Positions 8,561-17,437 of a DNA stretch of 64,000 bases are shown one piece after another. The position numbers and the translations under genes were made by a program. The DNA lies in NCBI GenBank assembly GCA_016713425.1, contig JADJPE010000005.1, positions 6,740,001 through 6,804,000 on the forward strand. Direction: 5' to 3'. This DNA is from Deltaproteobacteria bacterium (GTDB lineage Bacteria > Myxococcota > Kuafuiibacteriia > Kuafuiibacteriales > Kuafuiibacteriaceae). How positions within the stretch are numbered: position 1 is the first letter of the stretch; each line of letters starts with the position of its first letter. Below the pieces are notes generated by a model. That model saw only the letters and a program-made list of their open reading frames with translations. It did not search any database and had not been told where the DNA came from.

Positions 8561-8887
8561 CTATCGCTGGGCCCGGTGCAGCGAGCTGTCCAGCTTCTTC
8601 TCCACGCCCGCAAGTGACACCGTTGGATCGACAAAAGTCGCCACAACGTTCGAGTCGAGCATCGTGACGATGCAGGCCTGAGACTTGCCGCCGAAAGACA
8701 TCTGGTGCATTTCGCCAAGTCCCAAAGCCTCACCGACTTCGTTCATCTTCATCGCGGTATAGCCCATCACCGCCGCGATCGTTTCACTGTCAGATTCGCC
8801 CATGCTCTCCAACAACGTCCCCGTAAGATCCGCTACGACTGCGTGATCTATCTCGCGGATATTGGTGAGCAGATTCAAAATGTGCAT
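8561..8887 (-). CDS. Small roadblock/LC7-domain protein
   Basis: A 108-residue single-domain protein. The sequence IREIDHAVVADLTGTLLES, the helix ETIAAVMGYTAMKMNEVGEAL and the strand pair SFGGKSQACIVTMLDSNVVATFV follow the roadblock/LC7 order (helix, strand, strand, helix, strands, helix). It closely parallels the N-terminal domain of the DUF4388 protein at 11015, which has VVVCDATGNLMEAHG and LNDFSRALGLGQLE against EVGEALGLGEMH here, so these two probably share ancestry. AAAGGAGA sits just upstream of the start codon. It lies between the kinase gene and the larger roadblock gene and is likely part of the same operon and signalling complex. Confidence 0.7.
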   Translation of the reverse strand: MHILNLLTNIREIDHAVVADLTGTLLESMGESDSETIAAVMGYTAMKMNEVGEALGLGEMHQMSFGGKSQACIVTMLDSNVVATFVDPTVSLAGVEKKLDSSLHRAQR

Positions 8888-9015
8888 CGCTCTCTCCTTT
8901 CACACATCAGATCGGTTCTCACTCGTCGCCAACATCCGGCAGCCGTACCCGATCCGTCGACACCGGGCCGCAGCCGAAGAGTGGTTCCCAATGCGTTCAC
9001 CTTCCGTCCCCCTCT

Positions 9016-10965
9016 TTATCCATCCTCTGCGGCTTCAGCGCCATGTACGTAATCTGCTTGCACCCTGAGACGAGGGTGCATACCGCTTCGCTCGCGGCAC
9101 TCGGCTATGATCCGCTCCGCGTCAGGTACCGGCCACCCGGTCGGGGGCCGTCGCAGGTGGTCGTCCAGCTCAGTGTCGTCCGAGAGCAGACTTGCCCCGG
9201 ACCAAGCTTCCCAAGACGTCACGATGCGTTTCTCCAAGCTGGCGGCAATCTGCAGCATATTCGTGGCGATTCGGTTGATGTCGCCGAACACGCCGCCCGA
9301 CCAGTAGCCCACCAGGAGCGCTGCATCCGGCGTAACAATCACCGGTGGCGTCTCCGGTCCTTGGCAGGCCTTGAGCCACGCGGTCAGGTAACTAAGCGTC
9401 TGCATACCGTCGAGCGCGGGGATACTGACCGTATGGGTGGGACCGCTGCTGCTTGGAAACGATTTCGCGATGCGATCGATCGTGTTCGGTAGTCCCACAA
9501 GCAGCATCGAGTAGCCACGGGTAGCGGCAGCGCCGCGCGCCAGCAGCCCGATGTCCTCGATGACGTCGTCCGCACCGGTCAGACCATCAATCGCCAACAA
9601 AGCGGACCGACCGTGCGCCGCCTTGGCGTCCGCGATTCGACGCAGAAGAGAACGAATGGCCGCGTCCGGCGAAGGCGCCGGAGACGCTCCCGCCGCCGCG
9701 CACACCCGCCGCAACACGCTGGCGCCTTCTCCACCCGCTCGCTGCATATCGATATAGATCACCGGTCGAGAGCGACTCATCGAAAGGAGCTGCCGGTAGG
9801 CCAAAGACGTCCGCCCGCTCGCGAGCTGCCCCGAAAGCAAGACGATGCCGCCCGGCGCCTCAAGGCGCTGCTCCAGCTCACGCGCGAGGGACTCGAACGG
9901 CTCGCCCACGTAAGGCGGATTGAGGGGGTCGAAGGCCGAAAACGGCTGATTCCGGAAGTTAAAAAAGGACTGAAACTGGTCGCGCGGCTTCGCCATCGAG
10001 CCCCGGACCGTGTCGCTCTCGGGAGAAAATCCTTGCGCACCCAAAAGGCCCTGAAAGCCGGTGGTTGGCTCCGCGGCGCGCGCCGTCTCGAGATGCCCGA
10101 GCAACATGCTCGCAGCCCACGCGACTTCCTGAGCGGAGGTATAGCGCCCCTGCGCGTGTTTCGCCGCGCACATGCGCACGATCTCCGCGCAGCCCTCAGG
10201 GATGTCTGCGTTGATCTTGCGGGGATCGGGGACCGCGTCGTTCAAATGCTTCTTCTCGAGCTCATGAATGTTGGCAGCATCGAAGAGGTGACGGCCCGTC
10301 AGAAGGTGATAATAGGTGGCACCCAACGAGTAGATGTCGGAAGCCGCCGTCGCCGGCATCCCCCGCCAAAGCTCGGGCGCAGTGTAGTAGGGCGTACCGA
10401 TCCGCTGCCCTTGTGTCTGCGGACCCAGTCGGGTCAACGCGAGGCCAAAATCACTGAGCTTCACGCGTCCATTTTGGAAGGTGAGAAGGTTGGCCGGCTT
10501 CACGTCGCGATGGACGACGTGACCAAGGTGCGCCGCATGCAGCGCCTCGGCCGCCTCGATCAAGATCTCGGTCGCACGACGCGGCGACATCGCGCCCTGC
10601 GTTTCAAGAAGTTTGTCGACCGATGGGCCATCCACGAACTCCATCGCGATCAGGTAGTAGTCGCCGAAACGGCCGACGCCGTAGACCTGAACGATGCCCG
10701 GATGGTTGAGCGCGGCAACGGAGCGCGCCTCGGACAGAAACCACTTGACCGGATCTTCGTTGCCCTCGGTGCGATTCTTCCAAGAGAGGATTTTGATCGC
10801 GGTGGGTCGGAGAAGAGCCTCGTCCTCGGCTCGATACACGATGCCCATCGTGCCTCGACCCAGAATCGAAATAATGCGATAGTTTCCGATCTTCCGACCG
10901 ATGAGATCCGGCGGCCCATCGGCCGACTCCGCCTTCGCAGTCGGTGCGTTTTTCGGCGACGCCAT
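9016..10965 (-). CDS. Ser/Thr protein kinase fused to an ExeA-like AAA ATPase domain
   Basis: Residues about 27-290 form a Hanks-type kinase with all key elements: LGRGTMGIVYRA (glycine loop), AIKIL (catalytic Lys), HRDVKPANLL (catalytic loop), SDFGLAL (metal loop) and APELW. Residues about 335-615 form a second ATPase of the ExeA/GspA-like AAA type. It begins FNFRNQPFSAFDP and has the nucleotide-binding loop SGQLASGRTS and a Walker-B-like ALLAIDGLTG. There is no transmembrane helix, so the protein is cytoplasmic. The start is supported by GGGGAGGG about eleven bases upstream. It lies directly after the DUF4388/TPR/roadblock gene and before two roadblock genes on the same strand, which suggests it is the output or switch of this sensory block. 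The partner that activates it and its targets cannot be read from the sequence. Confidence 0.88.
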   Translation of the reverse strand: MASPKNAPTAKAESADGPPDLIGRKIGNYRIISILGRGTMGIVYRAEDEALLRPTAIKILSWKNRTEGNEDPVKWFLSEARSVAALNHPGIVQVYGVGRFGDYYLIAMEFVDGPSVDKLLETQGAMSPRRATEILIEAAEALHAAHLGHVVHRDVKPANLLTFQNGRVKLSDFGLALTRLGPQTQGQRIGTPYYTAPELWRGMPATAASDIYSLGATYYHLLTGRHLFDAANIHELEKKHLNDAVPDPRKINADIPEGCAEIVRMCAAKHAQGRYTSAQEVAWAASMLLGHLETARAAEPTTGFQGLLGAQGFSPESDTVRGSMAKPRDQFQSFFNFRNQPFSAFDPLNPPYVGEPFESLARELEQRLEAPGGIVLLSGQLASGRTSLAYRQLLSMSRSRPVIYIDMQRAGGEGASVLRRVCAAAGASPAPSPDAAIRSLLRRIADAKAAHGRSALLAIDGLTGADDVIEDIGLLARGAAATRGYSMLLVGLPNTIDRIAKSFPSSSGPTHTVSIPALDGMQTLSYLTAWLKACQGPETPPVIVTPDAALLVGYWSGGVFGDINRIATNMLQIAASLEKRIVTSWEAWSGASLLSDDTELDDHLRRPPTGWPVPDAERIIAECRERSGMHPRLRVQADYVHGAEAAEDG

Positions 10966-11014
10966 AATCAGAAGCGCCCTCCCCGCACAAAAAAGCTCTG
11001 GATGTTAGACACGC

Positions 11015-13342
11015 TCAGCTCTCCACCTGATCACGACTGTCTTCATCGAGCATCCGGAACACATCGAGAACCACGCGCTGCGTATCGAGGGCAATGTTCA
11101 CGTCCCCGGGCGTCGATTCATCCCACCGATCCGGATCGAAAGCGAACCGGCCGCTCATCCAGTGCACCATCTCTCGGATCGCACTGTAGCTCTGCGTGAC
11201 CAGAGCTTCACCGAGCACGGCAGCATCGACCAGCCGGTTCTCCATCAGAATCTCGCCCATCAGCCGCTCGGGCTGCTGGAGTAGCTGGCGAGCCGCGCGA
11301 TCGAGCTGTTCTTTGGTGACGATCCCCTTGGTCAGGAGAATTTGCTCCACATCGCGGCTTTGCGGCGACGCCGCGCCCGCGATCATCCCCTCGCGGAGAT
11401 AGATAACCCCGGAACCATCTGGGGTGCTGATCACGAGGGCGCCGGTTCGTCGCCCTACCCGCAAGAACTCGAGCAAGTCGGGCAATGGGAAGAGCTGAAG
11501 CTCTCCCGAGAAGACCGATGGAGAGGGCGGCGCCGTCTCGGTTGGCAACCCGGTGAGCGTCGGCGAAGCCGGCAACGGATCGCGCCCCACCGCGGCGAAA
11601 GAACGCGCGGACCGGCCCGAACTCGCGGGCAATGCGCTGGGCGGCGGAACCGGACGCAAGTCGGGACGAGCCAAAGACACATTCGCGAGCCCCTGGTTCA
11701 CCGACAACATCATTTCGGGCGGGAGCGAGCGCCCCGCCAGCGCCTCGAAGCATTTGAGCGCGTCGTCGTGGCGTCCGAGCTTGAGGAGCTTCCAGGCCAA
11801 GGAATTCGTGAGCTCCACGAACTCCGGCGTCATCGCCTGGAGTTCTTGGAGCTTCTTGACCGACTCGTCCGAAGGCACCGCCTCATCAAGGCGAAGGTAC
11901 TCGGAGGCCACCATGAACGGAATCGTCCCATCCCGGATGTCGGCCACGAGCTTGAGCTCACGTTTGACCTCGGGCGCGACCGGCTCGGCGCTTCCGACTT
12001 CACGCAGCAACGCCTCGGCCTTCCAGAGCTTGTCTTCTTTGATCGCTTGGCGCGCAAGGAACACGAACGGCGGGCCGTATGTCGGGCTGATTTCGCAGGC
12101 CTTCTCAACCGCCTGCATTGACCGATTTCCTCGGCCCATCGAAGCCTGAATGCGTCCGTCAAGGAGCAGGAGGCGCGCGTGCGTCACACGATCGTCGGTT
12201 GTCTGTGTCAACTGGATCGCCTGATCGAGCTCTGAAAGCGCCGCGTCCATCCAACCCGCTTCGAAGTGCGCTTCGGCGATGCTCGCAAGAACCAGCGCCT
12301 CGGCCTCCGCATCGAGATCCTTGACGAGCGCGAGCGCCGTTTGCGCAGCATCCATGCCGCGACCCACGTCGCCAATCGCAAAGGCGCCGTCAGCCAACCA
12401 GAGCAGCACTGCCCACTTGAGAGGATTGGCTTTGTCGAGCTTCTCTTGAATATCGTGCACGGCCGCGAGCGCCGCGCTGTCTCCGGCCTCGGTCAGCGCC
12501 ATCGCATCGAGCGTGCGAGGCGCCAACTCACTGAACGTGGAGGCATCGACGCCCTTCACGCCCTGCTTGAGGAGGACATCAGCAACGCCCGCAACGAGTC
12601 CGCGCAAAGACGTCGCCTCCGCGAGCTGCCGGCGCGCGATCGCGTACGCAAGCGCGCGCGGTGCCCTGGCCATCCAGGCTTCGTAGCTCCGAAGCTCGGC
12701 TTGCACAGTCGACACCAGGCCTGCCGCATCACTCCCAGACTGAGCAACACGCTTGCGCAGCACGTCGAATTCAACGGCCGTCATGCCGCCATTGGCGCGA
12801 GGAGGAGCCACGCCCGCCCCCGCGCCAAAGGCACGAACCTTCGGCGGCGCACTCCCGCCTCGACCGGTACCGCCTCGACCGTTCGGCGCACGGGCGTCGA
12901 CCTTGACCGCCTCGACACGCTTTGCCGGTGACGATGTCGCCTGCTTGGCGAAGACTTGAACGAAAGGCGTCGGTTCGCGACCGAGGCCTTTCGTGATCTT
13001 CCCCGTGACTCGATCGACGTCGGCTTTGGAGATCTCATTCGAGGGCTCGAGAGCAACCAACGTATCTTCCCCGGCGAGCACGACGAACGACGTAGAACCC
13101 ATCGCCTGCAATGCCTCGAGCTGTCCCAGCCCGAGTGCCCGAGAGAAATCGTTCAGGTGCTGCGCGGTCACCGCGACGTGGGCAGCGATCGAATCCGCAT
13201 CGGTGGCCCCGTGGGCCTCCATCAGATTTCCAGTCGCGTCGCAAACGACGACGCTCTTGATAAACGCGCTGCTCTTCGCGGCCCCCACGAAATCGCTCGC
13301 GCTCCCCCCAACGGCTGTGCTCGATTTACCTGGTCCGGCCAT
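11015..13342 (-). CDS. Roadblock - TPR - DUF4388 (PATAN) signalling protein
   Basis: About 775 residues from the chosen start. The N-terminal 125 residues carry a roadblock/LC7-like domain (IKSVVVCDATGNLMEAHG, LNDFSRALGLGQLEALQ). A Pro/Gly-rich linker leads to helical TPR-like repeats (about 190-500: LVLASIAEAHFEAGWMDAAL, ARLLLLDGRIQASMGRG). The C-terminal part has a DUF4388 domain beginning FSGELQLFPLPDLLEFL, with TGALVISTPDGSGVIYLREG. DUF4388 is frequent in Myxococcota and cyanobacteria as a two-helix protein-interaction module in gliding and chemosensory signalling. The frame opens at 13519, but GAGGAAC precedes the ATG at 13342 and the earlier part has no domain sense. It heads the operon that includes the kinase and roadblock genes, and probably scaffolds the complex. 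Confidence 0.75.
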   Translation of the reverse strand: MAGPGKSSTAVGGSASDFVGAAKSSAFIKSVVVCDATGNLMEAHGATDADSIAAHVAVTAQHLNDFSRALGLGQLEALQAMGSTSFVVLAGEDTLVALEPSNEISKADVDRVTGKITKGLGREPTPFVQVFAKQATSSPAKRVEAVKVDARAPNGRGGTGRGGSAPPKVRAFGAGAGVAPPRANGGMTAVEFDVLRKRVAQSGSDAAGLVSTVQAELRSYEAWMARAPRALAYAIARRQLAEATSLRGLVAGVADVLLKQGVKGVDASTFSELAPRTLDAMALTEAGDSAALAAVHDIQEKLDKANPLKWAVLLWLADGAFAIGDVGRGMDAAQTALALVKDLDAEAEALVLASIAEAHFEAGWMDAALSELDQAIQLTQTTDDRVTHARLLLLDGRIQASMGRGNRSMQAVEKACEISPTYGPPFVFLARQAIKEDKLWKAEALLREVGSAEPVAPEVKRELKLVADIRDGTIPFMVASEYLRLDEAVPSDESVKKLQELQAMTPEFVELTNSLAWKLLKLGRHDDALKCFEALAGRSLPPEMMLSVNQGLANVSLARPDLRPVPPPSALPASSGRSARSFAAVGRDPLPASPTLTGLPTETAPPSPSVFSGELQLFPLPDLLEFLRVGRRTGALVISTPDGSGVIYLREGMIAGAASPQSRDVEQILLTKGIVTKEQLDRAARQLLQQPERLMGEILMENRLVDAAVLGEALVTQSYSAIREMVHWMSGRFAFDPDRWDESTPGDVNIALDTQRVVLDVFRMLDEDSRDQVES

Positions 13343-13587
13343 GTTCCTCAGCGACGAAGTACCTGCTATTCGAGCGCGAGTGAAGCCTCGTGACTCGTTG
13401 CCGGTCCCTCGAATCGACCAGATACTAGACCAAGCTCGACTTGACCGCACGACACCGGCCAACAACAAAATCTTACCTCGTGGGGAGACCTTCTCGCCTT
13501 TTCGGAGACGCTCGCCCACCTGTCGCGATGTGTGGGTGGCCGATTCGCGATCGCGGTCGGTCCCGAATCAGGACGGAATCAGGTAGG

Positions 13588-14079
13588 TCAAAAGGCGCAA
13601 GTCATGGACCACTCGGCCGCTTCATAGCAGTGGCGGGCCACGAATTGCCCAGTCACGTTTCGAGACGCCGTACGGATGGCAAGCGTGACCTCGCGATCTT
13701 CGAATCCGGAGCCTTCGACCTCCGCCCATCCATAGTCGCTCCGGTCGTGGGCAAGCGTTTGGCAACCCGCGTCAAACGCCACGAAATCGAACCGGGACGA
13801 GCCGCCCTCGAAAGCGCGAACGCGAAGAACCTTCTGGCCGGCCATCGTCGAACGAGCACGGGCCCGAGCACAGAGGTCCTCGGCACCCGAAACGACAACG
13901 TCGACGAATGAAATGCCCGTCGCCGGGTCTGTTTGCAGCGAATAGATGGCGTCGCCGAGTTCGAAGCCCGCGCCTTTGATCGACCCGAGGTCACCACAAC
14001 GGACGAAGGCCATCGCCCCCGCGATGACCACGAGTCTCGTCAAGCGCGTCCCCGTCCATCGCGATCGATCGCCCGGCAT
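13588..14079 (-). CDS. Hypothetical exported protein
   Basis: Not recognised. From the ATG at 14079 the protein has a basic start (PGDRSRWTGTRLTR) and a hydrophobic stretch (LVVIAGAMAFV), then a likely beta-rich domain of about 130 residues (DVVVSGAEDLCARARAR, VLRVRAFEGGSSRFDFVAF). Five cysteines in the mature part could form disulfides. The residue before the first Cys is Arg, so this is not a good lipoprotein signal. An upstream in-frame start at 14184 exists but puts an unlikely 35-residue extension before the signal. It lies upstream of the DUF4388 gene on the same strand with a gap of about 245 bases, so it is probably a separate transcription unit. Confidence 0.5.
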   Translation of the reverse strand: MPGDRSRWTGTRLTRLVVIAGAMAFVRCGDLGSIKGAGFELGDAIYSLQTDPATGISFVDVVVSGAEDLCARARARSTMAGQKVLRVRAFEGGSSRFDFVAFDAGCQTLAHDRSDYGWAEVEGSGFEDREVTLAIRTASRNVTGQFVARHCYEAAEWSMTCAF

Positions 14080-14301
14080 GGAAGCATTGTGGCCGGAACC
14101 CAATGCCCGATCGATGTGAACGCCGCGGACGACGAAGCCCCTCGATTCGGCTCTTGCGCGACAATGGCCGCGCCTATCGTCCATGTAGCCGGTTAGCCTT
14201 CAGGCCAAAGAGCACGGGCGACAGGCCTGCGGTCCGACGAGCACGAAGCGTCGTCCGACGAGCACGCAGGGCAGGCGGTCACGACCTTGGGTCGCGCGGT
14301 A

Positions 14302-15291
14302 CTAGGCCTTCACGTTGTCGATCGCGCCCTTTGCCGCCTGATTCCACTTGTCGAGAACGTTCTTCACGGCATTCACCATCTGGTCGCGCTTGTCGATCAT
14401 TCGCTTCAAACGCAACACGCCGAGGTCGACCGACTCGACGCCGTCTCCCGCACTCGCCGCCTCTGGACTATCGCCCGTGAACCCGGACACGGACTGGGTG
14501 GACCCAAGCATTCCTTGCAGCGACCCCTTTCCCCCGAGCAGGACGTTCATCACCTGGGCCTGAGTCTGACTCGAAGCGGTCTCGGTCGACGTTCCACCCG
14601 ATGTCTGCTGCTGACCAATCATCGCCGCCTGCATGAGGATCTCGTAGTCCATAGCGTAGAACAGGTCGTAAAGCGTCGAGGAAGACGGCATGGAAGGTAC
14701 CGAGGTCATGGCGGACACGCTGCTTCCGACCCCCGCGCTAGACCCAGCGCCGGCGACGGCACCGGTGACGGCGCCGGCGTTGCCGCCAAACCCAGAGGCC
14801 GCGGCGACGCGCCCGGGGTCGGTCGTCGTTCGAACGGACAGGACGCCATCGGTGCGTCCGTCGGGCACGACCTCGCCTCCCAGCATCCGACCGACGGCCA
14901 TCCTGACGGCGTCGCTCCGTTGCACCAGGCGGCCGGCCTTGGCGCCCTCCGACCGGCGTCGAGAGAGGAGGCCCGTCAGCGGCTCCTGAGCCGAGGGATG
15001 TTGAAGCGGACGCGACTGATGGTACGTGCCCGCGACAAACGGCGTAAGACTCGCCCGCTTGTCGGACGGCTTCGGATTGTAGCCGAAAGGCGGCAGCTCG
15101 ACGCGGCTGTCGAGGACGTGTCGCGCATACTTGTTCTCTTCGAGTGCCTCGGCTCCATAAGCCTCGCCGAGCTGCTTGAGCGTTCCGAGCGATACGTTCT
15201 CGAGGCGCCCGACCTGGCTCTGAATCGTCTCGGTGCTCACGCCGAGACGGTTGGCGAGATCGCCTAGCTCATTCCTCATCAGTGCGACCAT
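14302..15291 (-). CDS. Hypothetical protein with N-terminal helical domain and Ser/Gly/Ala-rich middle
   Basis: Not recognised. The first 55 residues (NELGDLANRLGVSTETIQSQ, ENVSLGTLKQLGEAYG) resemble a small helix-turn-helix-like or bundle domain. The middle is low-complexity (GAVTGAVAGAGSSAGVGSSV), then STLYDLFYAMDYEILMQAAM and a C-terminal amphipathic helix (RLKRMIDKRDQMVNAVKNVL). The amphipathic tail is reminiscent of small secreted or filament-forming proteins, but no family can be named. AGGAGGGG lies seven bases before the ATG, so the start is well supported. It is transcribed away from the pom genes across a 412-base gap. Confidence 0.6.
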   Translation of the reverse strand: MVALMRNELGDLANRLGVSTETIQSQVGRLENVSLGTLKQLGEAYGAEALEENKYARHVLDSRVELPPFGYNPKPSDKRASLTPFVAGTYHQSRPLQHPSAQEPLTGLLSRRRSEGAKAGRLVQRSDAVRMAVGRMLGGEVVPDGRTDGVLSVRTTTDPGRVAAASGFGGNAGAVTGAVAGAGSSAGVGSSVSAMTSVPSMPSSSTLYDLFYAMDYEILMQAAMIGQQQTSGGTSTETASSQTQAQVMNVLLGGKGSLQGMLGSTQSVSGFTGDSPEAASAGDGVESVDLGVLRLKRMIDKRDQMVNAVKNVLDKWNQAAKGAIDNVKA

Positions 15292-15703
15292 GATTGCCCC
15301 TCCTGGGTCTTTGCGTCCCTTCAGAAGTTAGCAGATCGGACGCTCGACGGTCACCCGGCGAAAGCCCAAACCGAGGCAGACCCGGGCTTGGCTTGGCTCG
15401 GCTTGGCTGACCTTGGCACGGCTTGGTTTGACTTCGCGAAGCCGTGCGCGGGCTCGAGACGAAGGGATCGACGTCACGTGGTACCTCGTGTAGCGTGCGT
15501 CACGCCTGGACGGTGCGCCACGACGACGCATGCGCCCAACCGTGCTGACGAGGGCCAAGCCGGCGAGGGATCGAACCGGTGCGATCGACTGAACTGATCG
15601 ATCGAACGGATCGATCGATCGGAGCGAACCGGAGCGGAGCCGAATAGTCAGCAGAATCCAGCGGGTGGCCGGGGTCGCCGCGGAGAAAGCGAGGAGTGGC
15701 CGC
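15292..15703. promoter_or_regulatory. Divergent intergenic region ahead of the pom cluster, with degenerate repeats
   Basis: About 410 bases between divergent genes should hold both promoters. Two degenerate short-repeat patches are visible: CTTGG/CTCGG pentamer-like repeats at about 15387-15435, and GATC-rich repeats (GATCGATCGAACGGATCGAT and variants) at about 15588-15645, the latter giving a locally self-complementary DNA stretch. No convincing gene is present on either strand and no sigma-70 boxes could be assigned with confidence. Confidence 0.4.
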
Positions 15704-17425
15704 ATGGAAAGCAAGGAAGGCCGGGCTCATCACGATGACGTGACCGCAGGAGATCAAGCGTCGATGGCGCCGAAGGCGTCCCGCGCCCTCGATGCGGCGG
15801 TCGAACGCATTCGTTTCCTCGAGTGGCGTCTGGCTCAGGTGGAAGAAACGCTCGCCGCTGAGCGCCGAGCGCTCTGCACACAGCGGGACGCCCTGCGGTC
15901 CGCCGAGGCCCGCCACGAGGAAGACGCGAAAACCATCGAGGACCTGAAGGCCTGCCTCGCACGAACGCCCCAACCCGAGGCAGATGAGGCAAATGAGGCC
16001 GATGGGGCGGATGGGGCGGATGGGGCAGAGTTCAGGACGCAGTCCGCGCCCCAAAGTGCGCCGCCCCGAGCGCCCGAGCTGAACTTTCGGACAGCCCTCG
16101 ACCACGCAGAAGCGCGAATCGAGTTCCTGGAGCAAAGTCGAGAGCACATCTTTCGTCGTCTGGTTCAGTGGCAGCGGGCCGCCGATGCATCCAATGACAC
16201 CTCGGTCGACCTCGGTGAGTTCATCGCTGAGCTCCGCGCCGAGATCGTCGCGCTTTCGAAAGAAAACGCGGCGGCGTCGGTCAGAGAGGCCGAGCTGCGA
16301 TCCCAGCTCGAGGCGGCCGGGCTCACGCCGCTCCCCTCTTCGGTCCCCGGACCAACACCGCCCGTTTCCGATCGACCGCGACGCCGCATTGGGTTCGTCA
16401 CGATGCCGCCCGTAGCCATAGCAGACGAGGGCGAGGTGCTGCCCCACCCGGAGTCGGTTCCGGACAACGAGGCCAGTGACCCGCCGTCCGCGCATCGATT
16501 CCACGCGGGCCCGTCACCCTCTGAGGCACGGCCGTCTGAGGCACGGCCGTCTGAGACACCGCCGTCTGAGACACCGCCGTCTGGGACACCACCGACTGAG
16601 GCACGGCCGTCTACGGCATCGCCGCCAGAGGCTCTGGCGCCACGAAAAGAAGGCCCCGACGCGTCAGAGAGCAGGCGCCCCGTGGAGATCCCGGCCGAGG
16701 GAACGCTTTCGGCCTCCGCACGACGCCTCGTCGAAGAGGTGCGGTGCGGTCGGACGGCCCGAGCCCGACTGGTCGCGGCCGAAGACCTCGTCGATCGCGC
16801 AGGTCGGCTTGCAGCATGGCCCCTGGTCTCCGCGTTGACCTCGAGCCGTGATGCGCAGGAGCAAAGCACTCTCCTCCGCTTGATTGCCCGGTCTGGGAAC
16901 CGAGACGTGGTTCACGAGGTGATGAGCCGAGCGCGTTCCTCATCACCGCTCGTGCGCGCCGCGGCCTGGGATGCAGCGATTCGTCTCGCGAGCGACGATC
17001 AACAGGTTCTTCGCGCCGCGATCGACAATGCGCTCGCGGACGAGGATGCTCGAGTTCGGCGACGCGCCGTCTTGTCGCTTGCGGCGTTGGACGCCCCGGG
17101 TCTGCCCGATCGACTCATCCCGCTGATCTTCGACCCGGACGCGCAAACGCGTCGCGTTGTCTGTGTCGCGTTGGGCGCGTTCGATACCGCCGCGACACGG
17201 CGAGCGCTGGCATCCGTGCTGCTCGACGAAGCCGCCGCCGTACGCACTGCGGCGGCCAGCGCGCTCGGCAGGATGCTGGGCGAAAATCTCGAGCCCATCG
17301 CGCTCGCCCAGGATCTCGTCCGCCGACGAGCCGTCAGTCGCCTTCGCGCTCGCCTCGTCTTGGACGAAGCCATCCCAACCCCCATGAACCACGCAGGATC
17401 GTCTCAACGCCCGGCGACGAGATGA
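15704..17425 (+). CDS. pomY: PomY-like coiled-coil and HEAT-repeat cell-division protein
   Basis: About 573 residues. The N-terminal region (about 25-190) is coiled coil (VERIRFLEWRLAQVEETL, HAEARIEFLEQSREHIFRRL, IAELRAEIVALSKENAA). It is followed by a Pro/Ser/Glu-rich disordered stretch with a 5-residue repeat (RPSEA, PPSET) at about 250-330, and then HEAT-like helical repeats (about 355-560: PLVRAAAWDAAIRLA, ARVRRRAVLSLAALDAP, AVRTAAASALGRMLG). In Myxococcus PomY is a coiled-coil plus HEAT-repeat protein that brings FtsZ to the division site; there the disordered part follows the HEAT repeats, so the order here is different. Identification rests on architecture plus its place directly before the ParA gene and the PomX-like gene. 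GAGGAG lies seven bases before the ATG at 15704; the earlier GTG at 15665 is less likely. A generic HEAT protein is the alternative. Confidence 0.7.
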   Translation: MESKEGRAHHDDVTAGDQASMAPKASRALDAAVERIRFLEWRLAQVEETLAAERRALCTQRDALRSAEARHEEDAKTIEDLKACLARTPQPEADEANEADGADGADGAEFRTQSAPQSAPPRAPELNFRTALDHAEARIEFLEQSREHIFRRLVQWQRAADASNDTSVDLGEFIAELRAEIVALSKENAAASVREAELRSQLEAAGLTPLPSSVPGPTPPVSDRPRRRIGFVTMPPVAIADEGEVLPHPESVPDNEASDPPSAHRFHAGPSPSEARPSEARPSETPPSETPPSGTPPTEARPSTASPPEALAPRKEGPDASESRRPVEIPAEGTLSASARRLVEEVRCGRTARARLVAAEDLVDRAGRLAAWPLVSALTSSRDAQEQSTLLRLIARSGNRDVVHEVMSRARSSSPLVRAAAWDAAIRLASDDQQVLRAAIDNALADEDARVRRRAVLSLAALDAPGLPDRLIPLIFDPDAQTRRVVCVALGAFDTAATRRALASVLLDEAAAVRTAAASALGRMLGENLEPIALAQDLVRRRAVSRLRARLVLDEAIPTPMNHAGSSQRPATR

Positions 17426-17437
17426 CGGAGGCCTTCC

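Noticed and set aside
9613..11199. Long plus-strand frame opposite the Ser/Thr kinase
   Set aside because: The minus strand has complete kinase motifs; this frame is Arg-rich and shows no family features.
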